From contig JBBHKE010002339.1 of NCBI GenBank assembly GCA_037447655.1, forward strand, positions 1 to 38,362: 38,362 nt of DNA, read 5' to 3'. Position 1 is the first letter of the stretch; every line of letters begins with the position of its first letter. The translations under genes and the position numbers were made by a program. Source of the stretch: Zygnema cylindricum (Eukaryota; Streptophyta; Zygnematophyceae; Zygnematales; Zygnemataceae). Under the pieces are notes generated by a model. It searched no databases. It saw nothing but the letters and a program-made list of their open reading frames with translations, and had not been told where the DNA came from. Shown one piece after another: positions 11,324 to 20,076 of the stretch.

Positions 11324-12097
11324 AGTTAAGAACAATAAGGATCGACTCACTTCACAAATAATAAACCAAGATGATACACAACGGAAGCTTACATATAAAT
11401 AAATCTCAATCACCTTATAACAAATCACATCGACAAATTATAAATATATTAAGCCGAGGCTATTCCAAAACAATCTCTCACTCTTAGAAATCTTACTCAC
11501 TCAGATTTCTAACTCACATTGAACAGATATTCTCACTCACACTCACACTGAATACATTTGATGGATGATATATTTCCTAAATCTACTCACTCACTTAATA
11601 CTTACTACAATGATAAAAAACAAGTATAACTGAAATTAATGCATAGCAAACAGTCCCTAAACATAAAGACCACGTCTATTCTGAGTGCGCCTGCCATAGC
11701 CGGCAACATCAAGATACCTCTAACCTGAAAAATTTGGTCTGTGTACTTTGACAAATCTGCTCTCTATGAATTATAGCTGGATTGTGCTAGATCGTAGCAT
11801 GATTGGTCGTACAAAGGTATTACCACTTCGTCGTACAAATAGAATATTTATACGGACGAAAAGATCGTGTCACGCTTCGCGAACATGTAATTACACGGAC
11901 GCCAAATCTTGCTTCGCGAACCAACATTTCCTTGAAATCATCCAACACCTGAAGTGTACAATTCAATGTTGACAAGTACAGTACCAACCATAGACGTGAG
12001 CTGACAAATGTATCAAACAAAACAAAAAGTAGATGTCGCACTGAAATGAACCAAACATTTGGTGGCGAGATTTCGGCAGAAGCCGATTCACCCAATA
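11324..12097 (-). repeat. 5' LTR of the gag-only element
   Basis: Partner of 8647-9417, 774 bp. The inner terminus reads AGTT in plus-strand reading where the partner has TGTT. The outer end is CCCAATA in both copies. A minus-strand frame across 11820-12236 continues past the LTR and is not a gene of the element. Confidence 0.85.
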
Positions 12098-12239
12098 ATC
12101 TAACAGCAAAGATTCTTGCCAATACTCTCCGAAGTTCTTGAAGAAATTCACAAATTTTCTTCTCCGACAGTTCTTCCTCCCAAGAAGGATTCGTCAAGGT
12201 AAATTGTAGATTTACAGATGTGCGGTAACTTATCAAATG
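12098..12239. other. Short flank, coding-like on the minus strand
   Basis: Between the gag-only element and the gypsy relic lie about 140 bases. On the minus strand they read as an uninterrupted charged, helical-looking peptide (Trp-Glu-Glu-Glu start, then alternating hydrophobic and Arg/Lys residues). I do not recognise it. It could be a scrap of a disrupted gene or of another element. Confidence 0.3.
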
Positions 12240-12839
12240 CTGAACGCTGCAACTATTTATTACCGATATCTGATGTTAACTCTATAAGAGATTTACGACT
12301 CTATAGCTGGGGCCACCATTTACTCCACCTTGGAAATGAAGAACAAGTTTCATCAAATTCTAATGGAACCAAATCACATGGAGAGGACTGCATTTTGGGC
12401 AGGTTTTTCGTTGTATGAATGGATTTACATGCCCCTCAGGTTGGATTTTGTATATCTGATGCAACAGAAAAAGGACACGCTGGATATTTCAGCTGGGCGA
12501 GTAATTTTGAAAATGGTGGAAGTTTTTAACAAAAGGGTTCTTGCCTTGGAGGGGAAGGATGGCCGAAAAATTAAAGAGAATCAGATCAATGTGTCCCCTT
12601 GTCATCTTCTGGAATTAGAGGACAAACCCACTTTCCACTTGACTTACTTTGCCGATCCTCCTTCTTGTTCATCAGCCCGCAACCTATCCTCTCAGCTAGG
12701 AAACGTCTTGGTTTGCAATCAGTGCGGCCACTGTTGGCATTCAGCCTATCTCCCCTCCTTGTGGGAGCCACGTCCTCCACCCTCCAACACATGGTTCTGC
12801 GGGAACTACGAGTTGGCAGTTAATTATTTAATGTCTTAG
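12240..12839 (+). pseudogene. Ty3/gypsy polyprotein relic: RT piece joined to PHD-like finger
   Basis: The 5' part (about 12240-12445) reads as a Ty3/gypsy reverse transcriptase segment: an LNAAT-like start, one in-frame stop, a GATIYSTLEMK stretch, then FHQI, TAFW, YEW and MPLRL where the family has YHQI, KTAF, YEF and MPFGL. The catalytic box and the rest of RT, RNase H and integrase are missing. The frame then runs into an unrelated 3' part with a DLSAGR-like stretch and, near residues 128-160 of the 169-codon frame at 12330-12839, a pattern VCNQCGHCWHSAY followed by WFCGNY. This fits the second half of a PHD finger with two cysteines changed to tyrosine. It ends just before a polypurine tract and LTR, so it is the deleted 3' end of a gypsy element. 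Confidence 0.65.
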
Positions 12840-12851
12840 TCACAGTTGACT

Positions 12852-13151
12852 AAGTGGGGGGGAAATTGGGAGATCAGCCCAAAGCCCTCAAACCCACTCC
12901 CTTTCCTTGGCCAGGTGTGGAAAGGAAAGGAAGAGAGGAAATATCTTCTCTCCTCCACATGCACTCATTCTTATTTCCTATTCGATTGTCTTCCCTGTGT
13001 TGCATGCATGTCTAAGGGAAGGATGTGGGCAGAATTGGGCATGATCATCTTTATGGGGAGTATCCGCATTTGGAGGGTTGTTTGCAGGACTCTGATGCAC
13101 ACTATTTCTGGCTGTGGGCCCTTCACTTATATTTCCCAACCACGCTCGACA
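12852..13151 (+). repeat. Polypurine tract and LTR of the gypsy relic
   Basis: A G-run (AAGTGGGGGGGAAAT, about 12852-12866) is followed by TGGGAGATCAGCCC at 12867, and the block ends CTCGACA at 13151. A second copy of 283 bp lies at 21006-21288 in the same orientation. Position after a polypurine tract plus TG and CA ends identify it as a 3' LTR of about 285 bp. The 258 bases between it and the Copia target duplication are unexplained. Confidence 0.6.
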
Positions 13152-13409
13152 GTTGTCAAGCTCGTTAGCGTTTCAAGCACACCTTTAAATTACGTAGGAT
13201 TTCTGGGCCCTTTTTAACCTGTACGGTCATCAGAGTACGGAGGAGTGAGTTCACGAAGCCAGACAAGATCCTTATATTTACTAAACTGAGCGAAACGCAC
13301 TTTATTTTGAGCCTAACGGAGTACGGACGACCAAGTTATAGCGTCTCAAAGATTGCGATTTCGTTACATAGGACTAGTTTCCGCCAGCCCTTGTGGGGGG
13401 TACATTGTG

Positions 13410-13414
13410 GATTG
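13410..13414. repeat. Target site duplication GATTG, left copy
   Basis: Directly abuts the outer end of the 3' LTR, and the same five bases follow the 5' LTR at 20072-20076. Five-base duplications are usual for Copia integrases. Confidence 0.85.
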
Positions 13415-14400
13415 TGCAATTCTATGTCCTCTATTGGACTACAGAATACAAGAAGCCTCTAGATAGTTATTATCTAATCCATTTTCAATGGCAACCACTG
13501 CTACCCAAGCAGACAAGCACAAAATCTGACTGCAACCCTATGCAGCTTAGACTCCCTTTAGTTTGTAGGAAAAAGAATCTCTGAAAACGCCCAACCAGGC
13601 GATAGGTTGTGAGGCAGTAAAAATATAAACTCTCAAAGGGAGAGGTGACTACCTACCAAAATTTTCTAAGTCCTGATTCCCTCTCATAACTTCTATCAAC
13701 TGAAGTACGGACCAATCAGATAATTGTACCGTACCAAAAATTACTACTGCCAGTGTACCTTTTGTACGGCATATGTACGACAAGGCTATTAAGCGGACGC
13801 GTGTCCGCTTTTCACTCGTCCGTACGTTCATCGGAATTCCCACGATCGAATATCATCTCTCCACGTGGCTCCAAGTCATGCCAGGTCACAAAACGCCAAA
13901 TTGACCTTTCCGGGATCTTCGCGAAGACGTATGCGGTTAGATAAGAATGGGCATTAAACAGCGTCCATCGAAATAAATGTCAGATTCATTTGTTTCATGC
14001 AGGATCCAGTCCGCACTGATTTTAACCTGTTCTATTATGTTACATTTACATTTTCGTTAATCGAATTAGGGGACGTAACATACTTTAAACATGAATCACA
14101 CCCTATATACTCTAGCAAACATCTACGACAGACAGGTTAGAGCGGACGGCCAGGCCACGCTCTACCGGTCGGGGGTTCAAGTCATGCTGGACTCAACCTT
14201 TTTGTAGAGAGTGACTTAAGGTCACTCGCTAACCCTGTCTATGGAGCTGAGGCAGCCATGGCTCCTTCACTCTCTCTCTCCTTCAGTGACTACAACAAGT
14301 ATGGGGGTAAGAGAGAAGAGATGAAGGCAAGCCGCCTATATGTTTCTTTTTCCGCTAATATTAAAACCTAGAAAATACCCAAAAACTATTTATTTCAACA
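13415..14400 (-). repeat. 3' LTR of the Copia element
   Basis: 986 bp, beginning TGCAATTCT and ending TTTCAACA in plus-strand reading. It is about 115 bp longer than the 5' LTR because a block near 13540-13650 is absent from the partner. It carries the tRNA-like motif described separately. Confidence 0.9.
14135..14203 (+). promoter_or_regulatory. tRNA-like pol III box pair in the 3' LTR
   Basis: GGTTAGAGCGGACGG at 14135-14149 resembles an A box, and GGTTCAAGTC at 14174-14183 matches the B-box consensus closely, with a T-run at 14199-14203 like a pol III terminator. The orientation is opposite to the retrotransposon. The T stem does not fold as a proper tRNA, so this is a tRNA-derived or SINE-like head, not a functional tRNA. 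The pair is repeated in the other LTR. Confidence 0.45.
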
Positions 14401-14413
14401 CTCCCTTTATTTT
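14401..14413 (-). other. Polypurine tract
   Basis: On the minus strand this reads AAAATAAAGGGAG immediately before the LTR start TGTTG. It is the expected plus-strand primer of the element and lies directly after the polyprotein stop. Confidence 0.8.
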
Positions 14414-15453
14414 CTAGTCTAATTTTAATTTTTCTTTCAACTTGCATTTTTCCTGACAATATTTTAATTTAGGAGAGGGAACAGGTTTGGTCTTCATGTC
14501 AGCCACCATTTCTTCATCAGGTTTATGCACAAGATTTAAAATTTTATTTTCAACTTTTTCTCTCTCGAAGCTTAATTTTATGTCCATATATTTTGCTTGA
14601 AATGGTGTTTTCGATTGGCTGCAATTGCAATTGTAGCTTGAATATCGCGAAAGATTTCATGCACTCCCTCCATCATATATCCCTGTTCTTGCAACAATGA
14701 CTTCACCCACATTAGTTCTTTTACAGCAGAACAAGACGCCATATACTCAGCCTCTATAGTAGATTGAGCAACCACCTTTTAACGCTTACTGCTCCAACAC
14801 CAAGCTCCTTCCCCTACATACAAAACATATCCAGAAGTGCATATTCTCATAGGTGTATCCCCACAACAAGCATCACTCCAAGTGGTGATATCAGTGTGCT
14901 CCCCTCCCAAATGCAACCATAATTCTCTGGTTCCAACCAGATATCTCATGACTCTTTTGGCTGCCTCCCAGTCTATTTTTCTAGGATAGTTAAAACTCCT
15001 ACTGATGACTCCTACTAGTGCCGCTATGTTCGGCCTTGCACAGTTCATAAAGTAGATCAAGCTTCCTACGTCCTATGTGTAACGAATAGACTTCTTAAAC
15101 CCTTTCTCCTTTGGACTCATCTGATTATCTAAGATTATCACTCCTCCTTTTACACTCCCATCACTTACTTTCTTTAAGTCCATGGGAGTGGTACAACTGT
15201 TAGCTTTCTCCATTTGAAATTTCTCAAGCATATTTCCTATTGCTTCTTTCTGAGTGAGTCTTATGATCCTCTTCCCCCTATCTCTTTCCATTTCAATTCC
15301 CAAAGTGTATCTTGCCCCACCTAAATCCATTATATCAAATCTGCTTCTAAGTTTTTTCTTAAGCCTATTAATTTTTTCCAAAGATTTACTCAACACAAGC
15401 AGATCATCCACATAAATTGCAATAAAACTTACACCATTCTCATCTTCAAACAT
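14414..15453 (-). pseudogene. Copia RT C-terminal part and RNase H
   Basis: The segment begins with the catalytic YVDD box of reverse transcriptase (IAIYVDDLLVLS), followed by the LGGARYTLGIE stretch and the connection region, then RNase H with SDACCGD and the STIEAEYMA motif. One frame runs from 15453 to about 14585, interrupted by TAG at 15073-15075 and TAA at 14779-14781, both where the family has glutamine. A frameshift near 14585 then leads to the C-terminal tail, which ends at a TAG at 14414-14416. RNase H degrades template RNA during cDNA synthesis. The catalytic residues I can place are retained; only the breaks inactivate it. Confidence 0.88.
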
Positions 15454-15462
15454 ATAGATAGA

Positions 15463-16398
15463 ATGGTCAGAGCTGATCCAGATATATCCCAGACTAGTGA
15501 GAACTCATCTTTTTTCTTGTTCCACTGTCGAGGAGCTTGCTTAAGTCAATACAAGAACTTTATGAGCCTGCAGACTTTGCTCTCTTCCCCATTCTCCACG
15601 AGTCCTTCTGGTTATCGCATGAATATTTCTTCTTCTAACTCACCATTGAGAAATGTGGTCTTAATGTCCATCTGAAGAATTTTCATGTCTTCCGCTGCTG
15701 CTAGACTGAGGAGAATCCTAATGGATGGGAACCAAACAACTGGAGCAAAAGTTTCCTCATAGTCAATCCCCTCTTTTTGGGTGGACCTTTTTGCTACCAA
15801 ACGAGCCTTATATCTCCCAATAGTATTATCTGGGTTCAATTTTAGTTTAAACACCCATTTACAGCCGATAGGTTTTCTATCAGGAGGATAGTCCGCTAGT
15901 TCCCAAGTATTTGCTTCCATGATAGAGGCCATCTCATCATTCATGACTCTAATCCATATGTCTTTCTCCGAGTTGTTTACTCCCTCCGAGTATGACTGAG
16001 GCTCATCTAGGTGAGATAGTTTAGTTACCTTTTGAGCCGCTTGTTTTTCCTGAATCCTTTTGCTGCTCCTTCTTGCCCCCTCAAACTCCGAGGTTGGGAT
16101 GGAGGGAAGTCTTCGATTTCTCCTTACTGTCTCATCGGCTCACCTATCCATAGAAGCCGGTTCCGGTCCCTCCTCTTCTATCTCCTCGAAGTCCATAGGA
16201 ATATGTGACGTTTCTGGTAGATTGCCTGTGTCTTGGATCTCCCCTGAATCTGCAATCACTCATTTACTCATGTCCCTTTCGGGAAGGATGAAGTCCTCCT
16301 CATTTTCAGACTCAAATCTGATTCTTATCTTTTTGGTATATTTAAAAGGGTCAAATGATTTCCCTTCATCAGGTAGTATGTGGGTGTTTCCGTGAGTA
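15463..16398 (-). pseudogene. Copia integrase tail linker and RT N-terminal part
   Basis: Read from 16398 downward, a Glu/Ser/Pro-rich variable linker (about 16398-15960, with two TGA stops near 16260 and 16150) leads into reverse transcriptase. RT landmarks are NTWELA, IGCKWVFK, YKARLVAK, ETFAPVV and the catalytic aspartate in LQMDIKTTFLNGELEEE. A TAA at 15612-15614 replaces the glutamine of the usual QPEG motif, and a TGA at 15546-15548 replaces the glycine of YGLKQ. A frameshift near 15465 separates this part from the YVDD block downstream. Confidence 0.88.
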
Positions 16399-16399
16399 A

Positions 16400-17105
16400 T
16401 CCATGGCTGAAATAGGCCATGGACAACACCTATTGGCCAACATCTTAAGTATTTTCATGCATGTAAAGTAGAATAGTCGTAGGCTAATTTTGCTTAGGCC
16501 TAGCGTAGCTCTTACTTAGCCTAATTCTCAGACTTAGAGAACTTAGCTTTTGGACAAAAATTCTCTCTTGCCTGCGGAGCTTTTCTCTTGCTCTCCCTCT
16601 CACCGATTGCTCATGCTTTCTCTTTCTTATTGCTAGCTAGCTATAGTGGCTAGATAGGTTAAGAATATTTCCCTTTGTTTTCTGCCTCGTTTTTAATCCA
16701 CACGGCTTCGGCCAAGTCCGGAAGGTTTCCCTCCAAATTTGTCTTTTTGGCGATTGGTGGAGTGGAGGCTTGAGGTGTGGCATCTTCTGTCAAGCTGCGC
16801 CGTTCTCCGGACAGCTGGACGGTTTGTTTGAGTGTTTTTATGTGTGTGGCATTTTGGTTTACTAGGGTGTCATTTTTAATTCTTGGTTTTGGTTGGAATG
16901 ATTATTTTCATTCGTTGATCCTATCCTAGTTAGTCCAATTCACTTTATTCTTCCCCTTCTCTCTTTGAGTCATTTTCACCTGTATTCCTTCTCATGGTGT
17001 ATATGGTTTTTGTCTTTTCATATTTATGTCCATTTGCATATATGTTCGTATGCATGACTTTGCTGGTTGTGATGCATGTTCGCTTGCTTGGCTCTCATGC
17101 ACGAC
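16400..17105. other. Foreign sequence replacing the integrase C-terminus
   Basis: On the minus strand the integrase frame is normal through FWAEAI (near 17110) and then turns into sequence with no integrase similarity. The Copia frame resumes near 16398 in the linker before RT. About 700 bases sit where the family has the integrase C-terminal domain, so there was an insertion together with a deletion. The inserted sequence shows no clear TIRs or coding frame; a near-palindrome CCATGG...CCATGG lies at its low-coordinate edge (about 16402-16425). Confidence 0.5.
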
Positions 17106-17940
17106 AATGGCCTCCGCCCAAAATGTCTTTCCTATTTTCTTGTCGGCCAACATACTACATGGACTATCTCCTAGTGTTCGGTTCAACCTCTTAGCTACAC
17201 CATTTTGTTCTGGGTTATATGGTACGGTGTTTTGGTATTAAACTCCCTCATCTCTTAAGTTTTCCTCAAACAGGTTAGAGGTATATTCCCCCCCATTATC
17301 ACTCCTTATCCTCTTAATGGGGGTTCCTTGCAGCTTCTCACTCCAAGCTTTATATTCTTTGAAGTAAGTTGATGTTTCACACTTTATTTTTAGGAAGTAG
17401 ACTCTAGAGTATCTAGACCAGTCATCGGTTATTGTCAACATAAACCTCTTTCCTCCAACCGAAGGCACTTTTGCAGGTCCCCAGATATTTGTGTGGACTA
17501 GAACTAGTACCTTTTCTCCTCTATATGTGGCGGCTTTGGGAAAGGGAAGTATGTGAACCTTACCTTGAGCACAGCCACTACAATCATTCATCATTTCATT
17601 ATCCTCAAACTGAAAGCCTTCTACTACCCCAAGCTTTTTCATTTCTCTCAACCTATCAAAATGCACATGCCCCAATCGTTTATGCCAAATCATCAACTTA
17701 GGAACACCAACATTGTAAGCATTCTTCTTTTCATTACTCAGATTAAGCCTAAACATTCCTTGGCTACCCTTATCTGCCGTGAAGTAAACTTTATTTTTCA
17801 TACTTAGTTGTAAAGACTCCCTTTCTAGTGAAGGTATCAAACTCTTTCTCATCTAACACAAACGTAAAGACAATATTTTTACTCAGCTGAGCAATGTAGA
17901 GTACATCTGAAAATGTGAGTATAGAAGTCTTACCCTCTAC
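17000..17940 (-). pseudogene. Copia integrase (zinc-binding and catalytic core)
   Basis: The frame shows the pre-integrase zinc motif (HKRLGHVHFDRL ... CSGCAQGK), then the catalytic core with TDDWSRYS and the SDNGGEY motif. The first catalytic acid is changed: the usual His-Thr-Asp reads HTN, a one-base G-to-A change that should kill strand transfer. The NRTL stretch and FWAEAI follow after a break near 17238. Sequence upstream (17853-17940) holds the protease-to-integrase linker with a DVLYIAQL stretch in another frame. The C-terminus is lost to the segment at 16400-17105. Confidence 0.85.
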
Positions 17941-18480
17941 TTAGACTTTCAGATCTAATGATCCCACTAGATCTGTAGTAACCACTCTCCCATCCCCATA
18001 CTCTATTTCTACAGTAGGGATTTTCCTTAGCTTCGTGAAGAGGTCCTTATCACGACACATATGCATGGATGCACTTGAGTCGTTGATCCATCCTTCCCGT
18101 GGAGCTTCCCGAATTGCTCCAAGGATACACTTCTGTCTCTGAGGGATCTCCTTCTCCTCCAGACTCTCGTCAAGAAGAAGCTCCCCATCATCCTCAGAGG
18201 ACTCGTCCTCGGTCTCTTCTATCACCTTTGTGACTAAAAGTGCCTTTTTCTTTCCTCCAAAAGAACCTCCTCCATGGTTCTCTAGGAGCCTCAGCTCCGA
18301 TAGCTTGACACAATCCGCGATAAAGTGTCCCGGCTTTTTGCAAAAATGACATAGGCCCTTTGGGGGCCTCGGTCCTCCAGGCTGAACTCTTTCTCCTTTG
18401 TATGGTTTTTCCGGTCCGGTTTCCACCTGTCCCCTCCGACGGCTAGAGCTTGAACGCTCTTTCCTCCTCTCCTGATTTCA
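17941..18480 (-). pseudogene. Copia nucleocapsid knuckle and protease
   Basis: An Arg/Ser-rich start leads to one CX2CX4HX4C knuckle (CHFCKKPGHFIADC), an acidic region, and the protease. The active site reads WINDSSASMHM where Copia proteases have a LDSGA-type sequence, so the aspartate is kept and the glycine replaced by serine. The later GDGRVV motif is typical of the protease domain. It is separated from gag by a stop and a frameshift near 18470-18492. Confidence 0.82.
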
Positions 18481-18491
18481 ATCGTGTTCTC

Positions 18492-19136
18492 CTACACAAG
18501 TATCATGCGGACCACTGTATTCCAATTCCATGAACTATCAGTCATTTCCTGTACTCTGTACACTATATTCTCATACTCGTCGGGTAACTTCATGATAAGA
18601 GTGTTAACCTTCATCTTCATTGTACCTGTCCATCCGGCACTCTCCATCTCCATATACAAACAAGAAAGATCATTACAGTAGTCTAACATCTTTCCCCCTT
18701 TGTAAGTATAATTTCCCAACTTTTGCTTTGCCAACTCGAGCTCCTGAATTGTACCAGCTTTATAGATCTCTATCAAACTCACCCAAAACTCTTTGGCCTT
18801 GTAAACGTGAAGGTGAGGAGTTGCCAAAGCTTGTGTGAGGTGTCTCAAAATCAAGTTCTTAGCAGCCATGTTGGTGTCTTCCCACATTTGAGTATCGGTC
18901 TCCACGGTGTTCACAATCGCCGCTCCGGGTGTCGTGGGAGTAGGAGCAATAGGAGTAAGAGGTGTCTCCTTTTCTTTCCCCTTTTTAAACACACTGATGT
19001 CCCCATCATCTGCCTCCTCTGCTATAGCAGATGTTGCTACAGAAAACCTTATTCCACCAAATCCTGGTGGTGTTCCCTGAGGTGGATGTTACAATGTACC
19101 CCAGTATCGTTTTTCACACAAAGCTCCTGTCATCAT
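18492..19136 (-). pseudogene. Copia gag N-terminal region
   Basis: Gag is the particle protein. I choose the ATG at 19134-19136, 49 bases from the primer site, because the downstream frame is continuous with it. A TAA at 19089-19091 interrupts early and fits CAA-to-TAA. The body contains the LTQALATPHLHVYKAKEFW and LELAKQKLGNYTYK stretches typical of Copia gag (UBN2-like). The frame meets TAG at 18492-18494, again fitting a former glutamine codon. A region of Pro/Thr repeats lies near residues 55-75. Confidence 0.82.
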
Positions 19137-19184
19137 GGCTTCCCTATAGAAAAACCCTAATCCATTGAAGATGGGCACCCAAGA

Positions 19185-19200
19185 GGGTGGGCCCATAACC
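19185..19200 (-). other. Half-tRNA primer binding site
   Basis: The plus strand reads GGGTGGGCCCATAACC directly beside the LTR with no spacer. TGGGCCCATAACC is the anticodon stem-loop sequence of eukaryotic initiator tRNA-Met, not its 3' end. This is the arrangement of Drosophila copia, where the 5' half of the tRNA, cleaved in the anticodon stem, primes reverse transcription. Confidence 0.8.
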
Positions 19201-20071
19201 TGCAATTCTGTGTCCTCCATTGGACTACAGGAAGCCTCTAGATAGTTATTAGCTAACCCACTTTCAATGGCAACCACTAGTACCTAAGCAGACAAGCACA
19301 CAATGTGACTACACAAGTTGACTACTTACCAAAATTTTCTAAGTCCTGATTCTCTCTAATAACTTCTATCTACTGAAGTACGGACCAATCAGATAATTGT
19401 ACCGTACTAATCACTACTACTGTCGGTTACCTTTTGTACGGCATATGTACGACAAGGCTATTAAGCGGACGCGTGTCCGCTTTTCACTCGTCCGTACGTT
19501 CCTCATAATTCCCACGATCGAATGTCATCTCTCCATGTGGCTCAGGTCATGCCACGTCACAAAACGCCAAATTGACCTTTTCGGGATTTTGGCGAAGACG
19601 TATGCCGTTTGATAAGAACCGACATTAAATATCGTCCATCGAAATAAATGTCAGATTCATTTGTTTCGTGCAGGATCCAGTCCGCACTGATTTTAACCTG
19701 CTCTATTATGTTACATTTACATTTCCGTTAATCGAATTAGGGGACGTAACATACTTTAAATATGAATCACACCCTATATACTCTAGCAAACATCTACGAC
19801 AGACAGGTTAGAGCGGACGGCCAGGCCACGCTCTACTGGTCGGGGGTTCAAGTCATGTTGGACTCAACCTTTTTGTAGAGAGTGACTTAAGGTCACTCTC
19901 TAACCTAGTATATAGAGCTGAGACAGCCATGGCTCCATCACTCTCTCTCTCCTTCAATGACTACAACAAACATGGGGGTAAGAGAGAAGAGATGAAGGCA
20001 AGTTGCCTGCATGTTTCTTTTTCCTCTAATATTAAGACCTAGAAAATACCCAAAAACTATTTATTTCTAGA
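19201..20071 (-). repeat. 5' LTR of the Copia element
   Basis: 871 bp, beginning TGCAATTCT and aligned to 13415-14400. Its outer end reads TTTCTAGA where the partner has TTTCAACA, so the canonical TG start of the element has mutated. The tRNA-like box pair is at 19806-19874 (B box 19845-19854). Confidence 0.88.
19806..19874 (+). promoter_or_regulatory. tRNA-like pol III box pair in the 5' LTR
   Basis: Same A-like box, B box GGTTCAAGTC and T-run as at 14135-14203, with few differences. The orientation is antisense to the element. Confidence 0.45.
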
Positions 20072-20076
20072 GATTG
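20072..20076. repeat. Target site duplication GATTG, right copy
   Basis: Matches 13410-13414 and defines the outer end of the 5' LTR at 20071. Confidence 0.85.

Larger units (their letters stand above)
8647..12097 (-). mobile_element. Gag-only Copia-type LTR element (no pol)
   Basis: This minus-strand element has two LTRs of 771 and 774 bp, a decayed initiator-tRNA primer site, a gag frame with two zinc knuckles and a polypurine tract. The 400 bases between the gag stop and the 3' LTR hold no protease, integrase, reverse transcriptase or RNase H, so it could only move with enzymes from another element. Both LTRs end in TATTGGG where TGTTGGG is expected. No target duplication is visible (ACAGA on the left, ATCTA on the right), so the flanks have changed or the copy is rearranged. 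Its gag resembles that of the element starting at 36959. Confidence 0.8.
13415..20071 (-). mobile_element. Complete but inactive Copia LTR retrotransposon
   Basis: The 6657-bp element is on the minus strand and flanked by the 5-bp duplication GATTG at 13410-13414 and 20072-20076. In element order it has a 5' LTR (19201-20071), a half-tRNA primer site (19185-19200), a polyprotein in Copia order gag, protease, integrase, reverse transcriptase, RNase H (19136 to 14414), a polypurine tract (14401-14413) and a 3' LTR (13415-14400). Over about 310 aligned LTR bases I count about 12 differences, so insertion is not ancient. The frame has numerous stops and frameshifts, and part of the integrase is replaced by foreign sequence. 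Confidence 0.92.

Noticed and set aside
12846-13217. Frame conserved between 12.9 kb and 21.0 kb that looked like a protein family
   Set aside because: The similarity is at DNA level across a TG...CA block after a polypurine tract, so it is an LTR and not a gene.
14126-14205. A tRNA gene
   Set aside because: The A-like and B boxes are there but the T stem and acceptor stem do not pair, and the block lies inside LTRs.
16060-16395. 111-codon plus-strand frame
   Set aside because: It is the antisense shadow of the Copia linker and RT region on the minus strand.
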